Source of the DNA: Pseudorasbora parva
Lineage: Eukaryota; Chordata; Actinopteri; Cypriniformes; Gobionidae
DNA length: 64,000 nt
Direction of reading: 5' to 3'
Assembly: GCF_024679245.1 (NCBI RefSeq)
Contig: NW_027125104.1
Span: forward strand, 558,001 to 622,000
This document shows, one piece after another, positions 20,101 to 31,131 of this stretch. The notes under the pieces were generated by a model. That model was not told the origin of the DNA, made no database searches, and worked only from the letters and a program-made list of their open reading frames with translations. Positions within the stretch are counted from its first letter, which is position 1; each line of letters starts with the position of its first letter. A program made the translations under genes and the position numbers.

Positions 20101-20639
20101 CCAAAGAAGTTTGGAGGAACGTTGCCCACCCAGCTCTCCAGAACAGGCTTAAGGACTTGGCGTGGATGGTGGCTCATGAGATCCTCCCGGTCAGGGCGGT
20201 TATGCACTCCAGAGGCATGGCCAAAAATCCCACCTGCCCACGGTCCGGGTGTAAATCCCCGGAGACCGTCTACCATCTGCTCTGGGAGTGCGGTGCTGCG
20301 CGGGACCTGTGGGCCAGGGCCGGCCCCCTGTTTTTCCCGTGCCTGCCAGCGGGTGGGGCCCAGGTGGATTACAAGCTCGCCATCCTAGGGGTGGGTCAGG
20401 GCCTAAAAGCCCTAACAACACAAGAATTTGCATCGCTCTGGCTCACCCTTAACCTGATAAAGGATGCCATCTGGGTCACCAGAAACCTGCTGGTGGGGAA
20501 ACGCGTGACGGTCCCCCTCCACGCGAGCGAGCAGAGGATAAGATCAGCGCTGCAGGGTGGGCCGCACGTCGTTATTCGGATGGGGGGGCCGAGGCCACAC
20601 GAGAAGGTCCCGGCCACCACCGACCTTGGCCGCCCGTAG
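17187..20639 (+). CDS. Keno copy 2 ORF2: APE-like endonuclease / reverse transcriptase polyprotein (1,150 aa)
   Basis: ORF2 cuts the U2 gene and copies element RNA onto the nicked DNA (target-primed reverse transcription). Endonuclease, residues about 13-245: N19, E48, D152, N154, D215, S235-D236-H237. A basic linker follows (about 300-400). Reverse transcriptase, about 450-750: FKRGKSPGIDGLPLEFY, NWRPITLLN, LDFEKAFD with catalytic D596, SGVRQGCPLSPLLY, YMDD at 699-702. C-terminal CX4CX7HX4C: C1017, C1022, H1030, C1035. The frame has no stop or shift. The ATG at 17187 is chosen because copy 1 starts at the same place; codon 11 is an alternative. Codons change from A/T-rich to GC-rich after about residue 990, where identity to copy 1 also rises sharply. 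Confidence 0.95.
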   Translation: MTCTFLAILLMALTISTINVRSVKSNMRAQSVLSFLKYFKSDVFLLQECGLPFLPNYRKWEELWTPGPSIWSGSNFNKNDGVAILINNKNILVKGSTVVKDGRAILANLTFLGKDFNVLNVYGFTDKNERYEFLEDLQPHMLGRAPLVVAGDFNCVLSKKDRKRVGDDFKIDKTSVLLQSLVRDFRLVDCFKIMHQREEGFTWFSGDGTKASRIDYLFTRDFPPTDATLTPLFFSDHLMLSCTLSLPTGVTVGGGLWKLNCSLLEDEEVVREYREQFSQWQTLQDFYDSRAQWWEMVKERTRLFFRKTGRDKKNRFKRRMMGLQKRLQRYFNLLNDGFDFNEDIKMVKDEMSVLSKIQSKGVILRSRERETEEGEKCTRYFFKKIISQGGTITVLKSGGREAHSTKEILKETEEFYEQLYNTKEVHNDAIKEVLEFLEKKLDKCAILSQDFNILEMDKALKSFKRGKSPGIDGLPLEFYSTFWDILAHELLTVFKEFETLDRLPDSFRIGIVSLLLKKGDKTDLKNWRPITLLNFDCKIFSKILSMRMSTVLEDVIHLDQACAVPGRKITDSLVLIRDAICYARDRNIRLVVLNLDFEKAFDRISHQFLFKVLEKMGFPGRFIAWVGLLYNGLVSRILVNGHLSKAVNIHSGVRQGCPLSPLLYVACIEPLAQILRRDKWIKGLDVPGTGGLTATCVLYMDDITLLATDLLSVRRALDLTDWYGRASGAKLNRNKSEAQLFGPWGDVDTGGLDLVFKDNDLKVLGVKFDREGGGRGNWTDILGKVRQRLGFWGLRQMTMEGKVLIFKAIILPLILLVCSVFSPPRRFLANLERAVFYFLWGSKWERLKREVFKKRKENGGKGLPDPHLFLGSRFTALHIGYALTPSRENKTAAMARFWMGSYLRSLKILPTDLKTPVSFNLPKEYIFIKTFLKKYFLETEDVTILTNHKSLISLVQDREKVSPVPGLTPSEAKEVWRNVAHPALQNRLKDLAWMVAHEILPVRAVMHSRGMAKNPTCPRSGCKSPETVYHLLWECGAARDLWARAGPLFFPCLPAGGAQVDYKLAILGVGQGLKALTTQEFASLWLTLNLIKDAIWVTRNLLVGKRVTVPLHASEQRIRSALQGGPHVVIRMGGPRPHEKVPATTDLGRP

Positions 20640-21077
20640 ATGCACCCTCACCACTCTGGCTACGGGAACAGCGGGCCAGCGGGCCGGAGGAGAGGGGATC
20701 TCCGCTGGGCTCTGGAAGCGAGGAGCCTTGAGCCTGTTCTGGAGAACTGGAGTGAATGGACATGTTTTGTAGGGGCTCACCCTTGATCCTGTACAAGAGA
20801 CGAAGTTTTAATTGTCACGTTTTAGTCTGTTTTATCATGAATATATTTATTGTTTTCATTCATTTTATTCCTCTTTTAACACCACACTGACATACAAGGA
20901 CTTTTACACAACACATCAACTGATTTTAACAAAAAAGTGACTTGTGTTTTAATGGATGTAACCATGTATGTTTATTTTATTTTTTAAAGAAGAAAGAAAT
21001 GTGTGGCATAAACATGAAAATGAATTGAAATCAATATGGAAAAAATGTAACAATAAAACTTTTCGAAAGAAAAAAAA
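20640..21077 (+). other. Keno copy 2 3' UTR and A tail
   Basis: A GC-rich segment shared with copy 1 follows the stop, then A/T-rich diverged sequence. AATAAAACTTTTCGAAAG and a run of A end at U2 position 38. No further ORF of interest is present. Confidence 0.75.
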
Positions 21078-21228
21078 ATCTGTTCTTATCAGTTTAATAT
21101 CTGATACGTCCCCTATCCGGGGACTGCATATTAAATTGTTTTTTGGCACATGGAGCCGGAACCGGGGCTTGCTCCGTCCACTCCACGCATCGACCTGGTA
21201 TTGCAGTGCCTCCAGGAACGGTGTGCTT
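21078..21228 (+). pseudogene. U2 snRNA copy 6, 3' fragment after Keno copy 2
   Basis: U2 positions 38-188 with the B-type Sm change A99T at 21139. Promoterless. Confidence 0.93.
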
Positions 21229-21699
21229 CCCCTTTTTGGGGACTGCGAATTGTTGTGACTAATAGAAGAACCAACAACACCACTGGACTTTTGTCAGAGA
21301 ATACAGAAATACGCAGGAAGCGCATACAGAATGACGATGAGGTGACCGTTGACGATGACCGTGCCACAGAGGAAGCAGCAAGCTGCGGTCATATGAGCAT
21401 AGGGAAAAAAGAAGAACAAAAGCGTCGGTTGCCGGCCGGCTGACTCATCACCGTCACAGCACGTTTTTTGATGTCCCTCTTATTTGAGAGTCTTTACCAA
21501 CGAGCTGATGAGTCGAATCGGGGGTTTGTGTTGGATGGATTAGGGACACCTGATTCAAATCAAGGTCAGGCACGCACGCACGCAGCAGTCAAGCAATGGA
21601 AGGTGCCCCGTCCTTCCTTTTCTTGGGGGAGGGGAAGGTCACCGTGTTTGAGGATGGCGAAGGGGGATAGGGCGCCTCTGCCTGGAGGCCAGGCAACTC

Positions 21700-21863
21700 A
21701 TACTTACCTGGCAGGGGAGACACCATGATCAGGAAGGTGGTTCACCCAGGGCGAGGCTCGGCCATTGCACTCCGGTTGTGCTGACCCCTGCGAATTCCCC
21801 AAATGTGGGAATCTCGACTGCATAATTTATGGTAGTGGGGGACTGCGTTCGCGCTCTCCCCTG
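21700..21863 (+). ncRNA. U1 snRNA, copy 6
   Basis: Full-length copy. Its upstream spacer is a B/C mosaic (CGAATCGGGGG followed by GTCAGGCACG). Confidence 0.96.
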
Positions 21864-22896
21864 TACACACTGGTTAAAAGCAGATAGCGTGGAGGGAAAA
21901 AGCGTGCGGTTCTTGACGCTTGTGGCGCCGCCCACTGCCCCAAAGGGTGAAGTTGCACCAGTTTTGTTATGTTTCTGTCTCTTTCTGCTGTGTCAGCCAG
22001 TGACCCGGAGAGTTCAGAGAACTGAACTGCGTCTGTTTTCATCGAGGTTGTCGAAACCTGCGACCGGTTTGCCGAATGTGGTTTTTCCCACAAACTTTGA
22101 TATTCAACGGACGAGTTGATTGACAGCAGTGGTCCCAAAGGCAAAGTTGTTCGGATGGAGGTTTTCTGTCGTATGGTACGACTGTCTCGTGCGCGTGCTG
22201 TGAAAAAGCACGCGACATACGTTCGCCTATAGCCGCTCTCATGTTGTTGCTTTTTCATTTTAAAGCGCCACTAGGTGGCCATTCACCGCGTCCTTTCTCG
22301 CCTGACCCCAGACTGAGCCCGTGCACGGGTGTACCGGCTTGGGTGAAATTGTCTCGTTCCGTCCAAGAGCTATAGCCGTTCTAGCAGACCCCGCCTCGCC
22401 CAGCCCGTAGGTTTCGGCCTGCCGCCGCCAAGCTGAATCGAAATTCCCACTTTTTTTCCGATCTGGACGGACAGTCAGACTCCAGAGAATCTTTCTGCAC
22501 TGGTTTGGGCCAGATCGGGCAAAAGACCTAGGACTAGTGTGCAAAAGTAGGTTTTTCACAAAATCCCAAATACCCGAAAATTTCGCCAGCGCAACCTTCG
22601 AATCCGAGGCATGCGTCTCGCTCGGCTCGAGCCAAGGATTCCGATGATATAAGACACTTGGTTCTGCGGCGTGCGGTTTGGGAGCTACGAGCCATTTCGT
22701 ACTTTCGGTGGCTGTAGCGCCACCGCCGGGCCCATCGGGGGGCCAGCCTTGGTGATGTTGTAGAGCGAGTGGCTAGTGCCATCCCTCAAAGTTTCAGGTC
22801 TCTACGACGTACGGCCTTTGCCAACCCTCCCCCCCCTCACCGCTTCCCAGATGGGCGTCGCCTTTGCCGGCTCCCCTGCCGCTGCGTCATTGTGTC

Positions 22897-23084
22897 ATCG
22901 CTTCTCGGCCTTTTGGCTAAGATCAAGTGTAGTATCTGTTCTTATCAGTTTAATATCTGATACGTCCCCTATCCGGGGACTGCATATTAAATTGATTTTT
23001 GGCACATGGAGCCGGAACCGGGGCTTGCTCCGTCCACTCCACGCATCGACCTGGTATTGCAGTGCCTCCAGGAACGGTGTGCTT
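22897..23084 (+). ncRNA. U2 snRNA, copy 7
   Basis: A-type, uninterrupted, Sm site ATTTTTGG. Preceded by the AGTGCC spacer variant. Confidence 0.95.
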
Positions 23085-23555
23085 CCCCTTTTCGGGGACT
23101 GCGAATTGTTGTGACTAATAGAAGAACCAACAACACCACTGGACTTTTGTCAGAGAATACAGAAATACGCAGGAAGCGCATACAGAATGACGATGAGGTG
23201 ACCGTTGACGATGACCGTGCCACAGAGAAAGCAGCAAGCTGCGGTCATATGAGCATAGGGAAAAAAGAAGAACAAAAGCGTCGGTTGCCGGCCGGCTGAC
23301 TCATCACCGTCACAGCACGTTTTTTGATGTCCCTCTTATTTGAGAGTCTTTACCAACGAGCTGATGAGTCGAATCAGGGGTTTGTGTTGGATGGATTAGG
23401 GACACCTGATTCAAATCAAGGTCACGCACGCACGCACGCAGCAGTCAAGCAATGGAAGGTGCCCCGTCCTTCCTTTTCTTGGGGGAGGGGAAGGTCACCG
23501 TGTTTGAGGATGGCGAAGGGGGATAGGGCGCCTCTGCCTGGAGGCCAGGCAACTC

Positions 23556-23719
23556 ATACTTACCTGGCAGGGGAGACACCATGATCAGGAAGGTGGTTCA
23601 CCCAGGGCGAGGCTCGGCCATTGCACTCCGGTTGTGCTGACCCCTGCGAATTCCCCAAATGTGGGAATCTCGACTGCATAATTTATGGTAGTGGGGGACT
23701 GCGTTCGCGCTCTCCCCTG
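23556..23719 (+). ncRNA. U1 snRNA, copy 7
   Basis: Full-length copy in an A-type unit. Confidence 0.96.
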
Positions 23720-24752
23720 TACACACTGGTTAAAAGCAGATAGCGTGGAGGGAAAAAGCGTGCGGTTCTTGACGCTTGTGGCGCCGCCCACTGCCCCAAA
23801 GGGTGAAGTTGCACCAGTTTTGTTATGTTTCTGTCTCTTTCTGCTGTGTCAGCCAGTGACCCGGAGAGTTCAGAGAACTGAACTGCGTCTGTTTTCATCG
23901 AGGTTGTCGAAACCTGCGACCGGTTTGCCGAATGTGGTTTTTCCCACAAACTTTGATATTCAACGGACGAGTTGATTGACAGCAGTGGTCCCAAAGGCAA
24001 AGTTGTTCGGATGGAGGTTTTCTGTCGTATGGTACGACTGTCTCGTGCGCGTGCTGTGAAAAAGCACGCGACATACGTTCGCCTATAGCCGCTCTCATGT
24101 TGTTGCTTTTTCATTTTAAAGCGCCACTAGGTGGCCATTCACCGCGTCCTTTCTCGCCTGACCCCAGACTGAGCCCGTGCACGGGTGTACCGGCTTGGGT
24201 GAAATTGTCTCGTTCCGTCCAAGAGCTATAGCCGTTCTAGCAGACCCCGCCTCGCCCAGCCCGTAGGTTTCGGCCTGCCGCCGCCAAGCTGAATCGAAAT
24301 TCCCACTTTTTTTCCGATCTGGACGGACAGTCAGACTCCAGAGAATCTTTCTGCACTGGTTTGGGCCAGATCGGGCAAAAGACCTAGGACTAGTGTGCAA
24401 AAGTAGGTTTTTCACAAAATCCCAAATACCCGAAAATTTCGCCAGCGCAACCTTCGAATCCGAGGCATGCGTCTCGCTCGGCTCGAGCCAAGGATTCCGA
24501 TGATATAAGACACTTGGTTCTGCGGCGTGCGGTTTGGGAGCTACGAGCCATTTCGTACTTTCGGTGGCTGTAGCGCCACCGCCGGGCCCATCGGGGGGCC
24601 AGCCTTGGTGATGTTGTAGAGCGAGTGGCTAGTACCATCCCTCAAAGTTTCAGGTCTCTACGACGTACGGCCTTTGCCAACCCTCCCCCCCCTCACCGCT
24701 TCCCAGATGGGCGTCGCCTTTGCCGGCTCCCCTGCCGCTGCGTCATTGTGTC

Positions 24753-24940
24753 ATCGCTTCTCGGCCTTTTGGCTAAGATCAAGTGTAGTATCTGTTCTTA
24801 TCAGTTTAATATCTGATACGTCCCCTATCCGGGGACTGCATATTAAATTGTTTTTTGGCACATGGAGCCGGAACCGGGGCTTGCTCCGTCCACTCCACGC
24901 ATCGACCTGGTATTGCAGTGCCTCCAGGAACGGTGTGCTT
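24753..24940 (+). ncRNA. U2 snRNA, copy 8 (A99T)
   Basis: B-type with the Sm-site change at 24851. It corresponds to the copy at 6370 but lacks that copy's C179T. Confidence 0.9.
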
Positions 24941-25407
24941 CCCCTTTTTGGGGACTGCGAATTGTTGTGACTAATAGAAGAACCAACAACACCACTGGAC
25001 TTTTGTCAGAGAATACAGAAATACGCAGGAAGCGCATACAGAATGACGATGAGGTGACCGTTGACGATGACCGTGCCACAGAGGAAGCAGCAAGCTGCGG
25101 TCATATGAGCATAGGGAAAAAAGAAGAACAAAAGCGTCGGTTGCTGGCCGGCTGACTCATCACCGTCACAGCACGTTTTTTGATGTCCCTCTTATTTGAG
25201 AGTCTTTACCAACGAGCTGATGAGTCGAATCGGGGGTTTGTGTTGGATGGATTAGGGACACCTGATTCAAATCAAGGTCACGCACGCACGCAGCAGTCAA
25301 GCAATGGAAGGTGCCCCGTCCTTCCTTTTCTTGGGGGAGGGGAAGGTCACCGTGTTTGAGGATGGCGAAGGGGGATAGGGCGCCTCTGCCTGGAGGCCAG
25401 GCAACTC

Positions 25408-25571
25408 ATACTTACCTGGCAGGGGAGACACCATGATCAGGAAGGTGGTTCACCCAGGGCGAGGCTCGGCCATTGCACTCCGGTTGTGCTGACCCCTGCG
25501 AATTCCCCAAATGTGGGAATCTCAACTGCATAATTTATGGTAGTGGGGGACTGCGTTCGCGCTCTCCCCTG
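25408..25571 (+). ncRNA. U1 snRNA, copy 8 (G117A)
   Basis: Full length with a private G117A at 25524, just after stem III. Confidence 0.94.
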
Positions 25572-26604
25572 TACACACTGGTTAAAAGCAGATAGCGTGG
25601 AGGGAAAAAGCGTGCGGTTCTTGACGCTTGTGGCGCCGCCCACTGCCCCAAAGGGTGAAGTTGCACCAGTTTTGTTATGTTTCTGTCTCTTTCTGCTGTG
25701 TCAGCCAGTGACCCGGAGAGTTCAGATAACTGAACTGCGTCTGTTTTCATCGAGGTTGTCGAAACCTGCGACCGGTTTGCCGAATGTGGTTTTTCCCACA
25801 AACTTTGATATTCAACGGACGAGTTGATTGACAGCAGTGGTCCCAAAGGCAAAGTTGTTCGGATGGAGGTTTTCTGTCGTATGGTACGACTGTCTCGTGC
25901 GCGTGCTGTGAAAAAGCACGCGACATACGTTCGCCTATAGCCGCTCTCATGTTGTTGCTTTTTCATTTTAAAGCGCCACTAGGTGGCCATTCACCGCGTC
26001 CTTTCTCGCCTGACCCCAGACTGAGCCCGTGCACGGGTGTACCGGCTTGGGTGAAATTGTCTCGTTCCGTCCAAGAGCTATAGCCGTTCTAGCAGACCCC
26101 GCCTCGCCCAGCCCGTAGGTTTCGGCCTGCCGCCGCCAAGCTGAATCGAAATTCCCACTTTTTTTCCGATCTGGACGGACAGTCAGACTCCAGAGAATCT
26201 TTCTGCACTGGTTTGGGCCAGATCGGGCAAAAGACCTAGGACTAGTGTGCAAAAGTAGGTTTTTCACAAAATCCCAAATACCCGAAAATTTCGCCAGCGC
26301 AACCTTCGAATCCGAGGCATGCGTCTCGCTCGGCTCGAGCCAAGGATTCCGATGATATAAGACACTTGGTTCTGCGGCGTGCGGTTTGGGAGCTACGAGC
26401 CATTTCGTACTTTCGGTGGCTGTAGCGCCACCGCCGGGCCCATCGGGGGGCCAGCCTTGGTGATGTTGTAGAGCGAGTGGCTAGTACCATCCCTCAAAGT
26501 TTCAGGTCTCTACGACGTACGGCCTTTGCCAACCCTCCCCCCCCTCACCGCTTCCCAGATGGGCGTCGCCTTTGCCGGCTCCCCTGCCGCTGCGTCATTG
26601 TGTC

Positions 26605-26792
26605 ATCGCTTCTCGGCCTTTTGGCTAAGATCAAGTGTAGTATCTGTTCTTATCAGTTTAATATCTGATACGTCCCCTATCCGGGGACTGCATATTAAAT
26701 TGTTTTTTGGCACATGGAGCCGGAACCGGGGCTTGCTCCGTCCACTCCACGCATCGACCTGGTATTGCAGTGCTTCCAGGAACGGTGTGCTT
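26605..26792 (+). ncRNA. U2 snRNA, copy 9 (A99T, C170T)
   Basis: B-type with A99T at 26703 and C170T at 26774 in the loop of stem-loop IV, near the U2-B'' site. It is the empty-site counterpart of the U2 copy split by Keno copy 1. Confidence 0.9.
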
Positions 26793-27259
26793 CCCCTTTT
26801 TGGGGACTGCGAATTGTTGTGACTAATAGAAGAACCAACAACACCACTGGACTTTTGTCAGAGAATACAGAAATACGCAGGAAGCGCATACAGAATGACG
26901 ATGAGGTGACCGTTGACGATGACCGTGCCACAGAGGAAGCAGCAAGCTGCGGTCATATGAGCATAGGGAAAAAAGAAGAACAAAAGCGTCGGTTGCCGGC
27001 CGGCTGACTCATCACCGTCACAGCACGTTTTTTGATGTCCCTCTTATTTGAGAGTCTTTACCAACGAGCTGATGAGTCGAATCGGGGGTTTGTGTTGGAT
27101 GGATTAGGGACACCTGATTCAAATCAAGGTCACGCACGCACGCAGCAGTCAAGCAATGGAAGGTGCCCCGTCCTTCCTTTTCTTGGGGGAGGGGAAGGTC
27201 ACCGTGTTTGAGGATGGCGAAGGGGGATAGGGCGCCTCTGCCTGGAGGCCAGGCAACTC

Positions 27260-27423
27260 ATACTTACCTGGCAGGGGAGACACCATGATCAGGAAGGTGG
27301 TTCACCCAGGGTGAGGCTCGGCCATTGCACTCCGGTTGTGCTGACCCCTGCGAATTCCCCAAATGTGGGAATCTCGACTGCATAATTTATGGTAGTGGGG
27401 GACTGCGTTCGCGCTCTCCCCTG
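27260..27423 (+). ncRNA. U1 snRNA, copy 9 (C53T)
   Basis: Full length with C53T at 27312, shared only with the copy at 14341. Confidence 0.95.
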
Positions 27424-28456
27424 TACACACTGGTTAAAAGCAGATAGCGTGGAGGGAAAAAGCGTGCGGTTCTTGACGCTTGTGGCGCCGCCCACTGCCC
27501 CAAAGGGTGAAGTTGCACCAGTTTTGTTATGTTTCTGTCTCTTTCTGCTGTGTCAGCCAGTGACCCGGAGAGTTCAGAGAACTGAACTGCGTCTGTTTTC
27601 ATCGAGGTTGTCGAAACCTGTGACCGGTTTGCCGAATGTGGTTTTTCCCACAAACTTTGATATTCAACGGACGAGTTGATTGACAGCAGTGGTCCCAAAG
27701 GCAAAGTTGTTCGGATGGAGGTTTTCTGTCGTATGGTACGACTGTCTCGTGCGCGTGCTGTGAAAAAGCACGCGACATACGTTCGCCTATAGCCGCTCTC
27801 ATGTTGTTGCTTTTTCATTTTAAAGCGCCACTAGGTGGCCATTCACCGCGTCCTTTCTCGCCTGACCCCAGACTGAGCCCGTGCACGGGTGTACCGGCTT
27901 GGGTGAAATTGTCTCGTTCCGTCCAAGAGCTATAGCCGTTCTAGCAGACCCCGCCTCGCCCAGCCCGTAGGTTTCGGCCTGCCGCCGCCAAGCTGAATCG
28001 AAATTCCCACTTTTTTTCCGATCTGGACGGACAGTCAGACTCCAGAGAATCTTTCTGCACTGGTTTGGGCCAGATCGGGCAAAAGACCTAGGACTAGTGT
28101 GCAAAAGTAGGTTTTTCACAAAATCCCAAATACCCGAAAATTTCGCCAGCGCAACCTTCGAATCCGAGGCATGCGTCTCGCTCGGCTCGAGCCAAGGATT
28201 CCGATGATATAAGACACTTGGTTCTGCGGCGTGCGGTTTGGGAGCTACGAGCCATTTCGTACTTTCGGTGGCTGTAGCGCCACCGCCGGGCCCATCGGGG
28301 GGCCAGCCTTGGTGATGTTGTAGAGCGAGTGGCTAGTACCATCCCTCAAAGTTTCAGGTCTCTACGACGTACGGCCTTTGCCAACCCTCCCCCCCCTCAC
28401 CGCTTCCCAGATGGGCGTCGCCTTTGCCGGCTCCCCTGCCGCTGCGTCATTGTGTC

Positions 28457-28644
28457 ATCGCTTCTCGGCCTTTTGGCTAAGATCAAGTGTAGTATCTGTT
28501 CTTATCAGTTTAATATCTGATACGTCCCCTATCCGGGGACTGCATATTAAATTGTTTTTTGGCACATGGAGCCGGAACCGGGGCTTGCTCCGTCCACTCC
28601 ACGCATCGACCTGGTATTGCAGTGCCTCCAGGAACGGTGTGCTT
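28457..28644 (+). ncRNA. U2 snRNA, copy 10 (A99T)
   Basis: B-type with A99T at 28555. It is the empty-site counterpart of the U2 copy split by Keno copy 2. Confidence 0.9.
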
Positions 28645-29111
28645 CCCCTTTTTGGGGACTGCGAATTGTTGTGACTAATAGAAGAACCAACAACACCACT
28701 GGACTTTTGTCAGAGAATACAGAAATACGCAGGAAGCGCATACAGAATGACGATGAGGTGACCGTTGACGATGACCGTGCCACAGAGGAAGCAGCAAGCT
28801 GCGGTCATATGAGCATAGGGAAAAAAGAAGAACAAAAGCGTCGGTTGCCGGCCGGCTGACTCATCACCGTCACAGCACGTTTTTTGATGTCCCTCTTATT
28901 TGAGAGTCTTTACCAACGAGCTGATGAGTCGAATCGGGGGTTTGTGTTGGATGGATTAGGGACACCTGATTCAAATCAAGGTCACGCACGCACGCAGCAG
29001 TCAAGCAATGGAAGGTGCCCCGTCCTTCCTTTTCTTGGGGGAGGGGAAGGTCACCGTGTTTGAGGATGGCGAAGGGGGATAGGGCGCCTCTGCCTGGAGG
29101 CCAGGCAACTC

Positions 29112-29275
29112 ATACTTACCTGGCAGGGGAGACACCATGATCAGGAAGGTGGTTCACCCAGGGCGAGGCTCGGCCATTGCACTCCGGTTGTGCTGACCCC
29201 TGCGAATTCCCCAAATGTGGGAATCTCGACTGCATAATTTATGGTAGTGGGGGACTGCGTTCGCGCTCTCCCCTG
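29112..29275 (+). ncRNA. U1 snRNA, copy 10
   Basis: Full-length copy, no difference from copy 1 seen. Confidence 0.96.
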
Positions 29276-30308
29276 TACACACTGGTTAAAAGCAGATAGC
29301 GTGGAGGGAAAAAGCGTGCGGTTCTTGACGCTTGTGGCGCCGCCCACTGCCCCAAAGGGTGAAGTTGCACCAGTTTTGTTATGTTTCTGTCTCTTTCTGC
29401 TGTGTCAGCCAGTGACCCGGAGAGTTCAGAGAACTGAACTGCGTCTGTTTTCATCGAGGTTGTCGAAACCTGCGACCGGTTTGCCGAATGTGGTTTTTCC
29501 CACAAACTTTGATATTCAACGGACGAGTTGATTGACAGCAGTGGTCCCAAAGGCAAAGTTGTTCGGATGGAGGTTTTCTGTCGTATGGTACGACTGTCTC
29601 GTGCGCGTGCTGTGAAAAAGCACGCGACATACGTTCGCCTATAGCCGCTCTCATGTTGTTGCTTTTTCATTTTAAAGCGCCACTAGGTGGCCATTCACCG
29701 CGTCCTTTCTCGCCTGACCCCAGACTGAGCCCGTGCACGGGTGTACCGGCTTGGGTGAAATTGTCTCGTTCCGTCCAAGAGCTATAGCCGTTCTAGCAGA
29801 CCCCGCCTCGCCCAGCCCGTAGGTTTCGGCCTGCCGCCGCCAAGCTGAATCGAAATTCCCACTTTTTTTCCGATCTGGACGGACAGTCAGACTCCAGAGA
29901 ATCTTTCTGCACTGGTTTGGGCCAGATCGGGCAAAAGACCTAGGACTAGTGTGCAAAAGTAGGTTTTTCACAAAATCCCAAATACCCGAAAATTTCGCCA
30001 GCGCAACCTTCGAATCCGAGGCATGCGTCTCGCTCGGCTCGAGCCAAGGATTCCGATGATATAAGACACTTGGTTCTGCGGCGTGCGGTTTGGGAGCTAC
30101 GAGCCATTTCGTACTTTCGGTGGCTGTAGCGCCACCGCCGGGCCCATCGGGGGGCCAGCCTTGGTGATGTTGTAGAGCGAGTGGCTAGTGCCATCCCTCA
30201 AAGTTTCAGGTCTCTACGACGTACGGCCTTTGCCAACCCTCCCCCCCCTCACCGCTTCCCAGATGGGCGTCGCCTTTGCCGGCTCCCCTGCCGCTGCGTC
30301 ATTGTGTC

Positions 30309-30496
30309 ATCGCTTCTCGGCCTTTTGGCTAAGATCAAGTGTAGTATCTGTTCTTATCAGTTTAATATCTGATACGTCCCCTATCCGGGGACTGCATATT
30401 AAATTGATTTTTGGCACATGGAGCCGGAACCGGGGCTTGCTCCGTCCACTCCACGCATCGACCTGGTATTGCAGTGCCTCCAGGAACGGTGTGCTT
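30309..30496 (+). ncRNA. U2 snRNA, copy 11
   Basis: A-type, uninterrupted, Sm site ATTTTTGG. Confidence 0.95.
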
Positions 30497-30967
30497 CCCC
30501 TTTTCGGGGACTGCGAATTGTTGTGACTAATAGAAGAACCAACAACACCACTGGACTTTTGTCAGAGAATACAGAAATACGCAGGAAGCGCATACAGAAT
30601 GACGATGAGGTGACCGTTGACGATGACCGTGCCACAGAGAAAGCAGCAAGCTGCGGTCATATGAGCATAGGGAAAAAAGAAGAACAAAAGCGTCGGTTGC
30701 CGGCCGGCTGACTCATCACCGTCACAGCACGTTTTTTGATGTCCCTCTTATTTGAGAGTCTTTACCAACGAGCTGATGAGTCGAATCAGGGGTTTGTGTT
30801 GGATGGATTAGGGACACCTGATTCAAATCAAGGTCACGCACGCACGCACGCAGCAGTCAAGCAATGGAAGGTGCCCCGTCCTTCCTTTTCTTGGGGGAGG
30901 GGAAGGTCACCGTGTTTGAGGATGGCGAAGGGGGATAGGGCGCCTCTGCCTGGAGGCCAGGCAACTC

Positions 30968-31131
30968 ATACTTACCTGGCAGGGGAGACACCATGATCAG
31001 GAAGGTGGTTCACCCAGGGCGAGGCTCGGCCATTGCACTCCGGTTGTGCTGACCCCTGCGAATTCCCCAAATGTGGGAATCTCGACTGCATAATTTATGG
31101 TAGTGGGGGACTGCGTTCGCGCTCTCCCCTG
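30968..31131 (+). ncRNA. U1 snRNA, copy 11
   Basis: Full-length copy in an A-type unit. Confidence 0.96.

Larger units (their letters stand above)
15571..21077 (+). mobile_element. Keno-type non-LTR retrotransposon, copy 2 (full length, both ORFs open)
   Basis: This 5,507 bp insertion lies between U2 positions 33 and 38, with 4 bp of target missing. Gene order and target are the same as in copy 1, but it belongs to a diverged subfamily. ORF1 (437 codons) and ORF2 (1,150 codons) are uninterrupted. AATAAA is at 21052-21057, followed by a short A tail joined directly to U2. With full length, open frames, complete catalytic motifs and an exact target junction, it could be an active element. Confidence 0.94.
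6370..22896 (+). repeat. B-type unit block, 3 units, two with Keno insertions
   Basis: Three units carry the U2 Sm-site change A99T and GAGGAAGCAGC downstream. The second and third U2 genes hold Keno copies 1 and 2. Private markers (loop change at 7344, U1 C53T at 14393, T at 14702, AGTGCC before the next U2) recur in the same order in 24753-30308. The third unit is a mosaic: B-type to about 21540, then C-like GTCAGGCACG with a 1,856 bp length. Confidence 0.85.
24753..30308 (+). repeat. B-type unit block, 3 units, Keno-free
   Basis: Three 1,852 bp units match the 6370-22896 block marker for marker: the loop T at 25727, U1 C53T at 27312, T at 27621, and AGTGCC before the next U2. The two U2 positions that are occupied by Keno in the left block are empty here. 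Confidence 0.85.
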
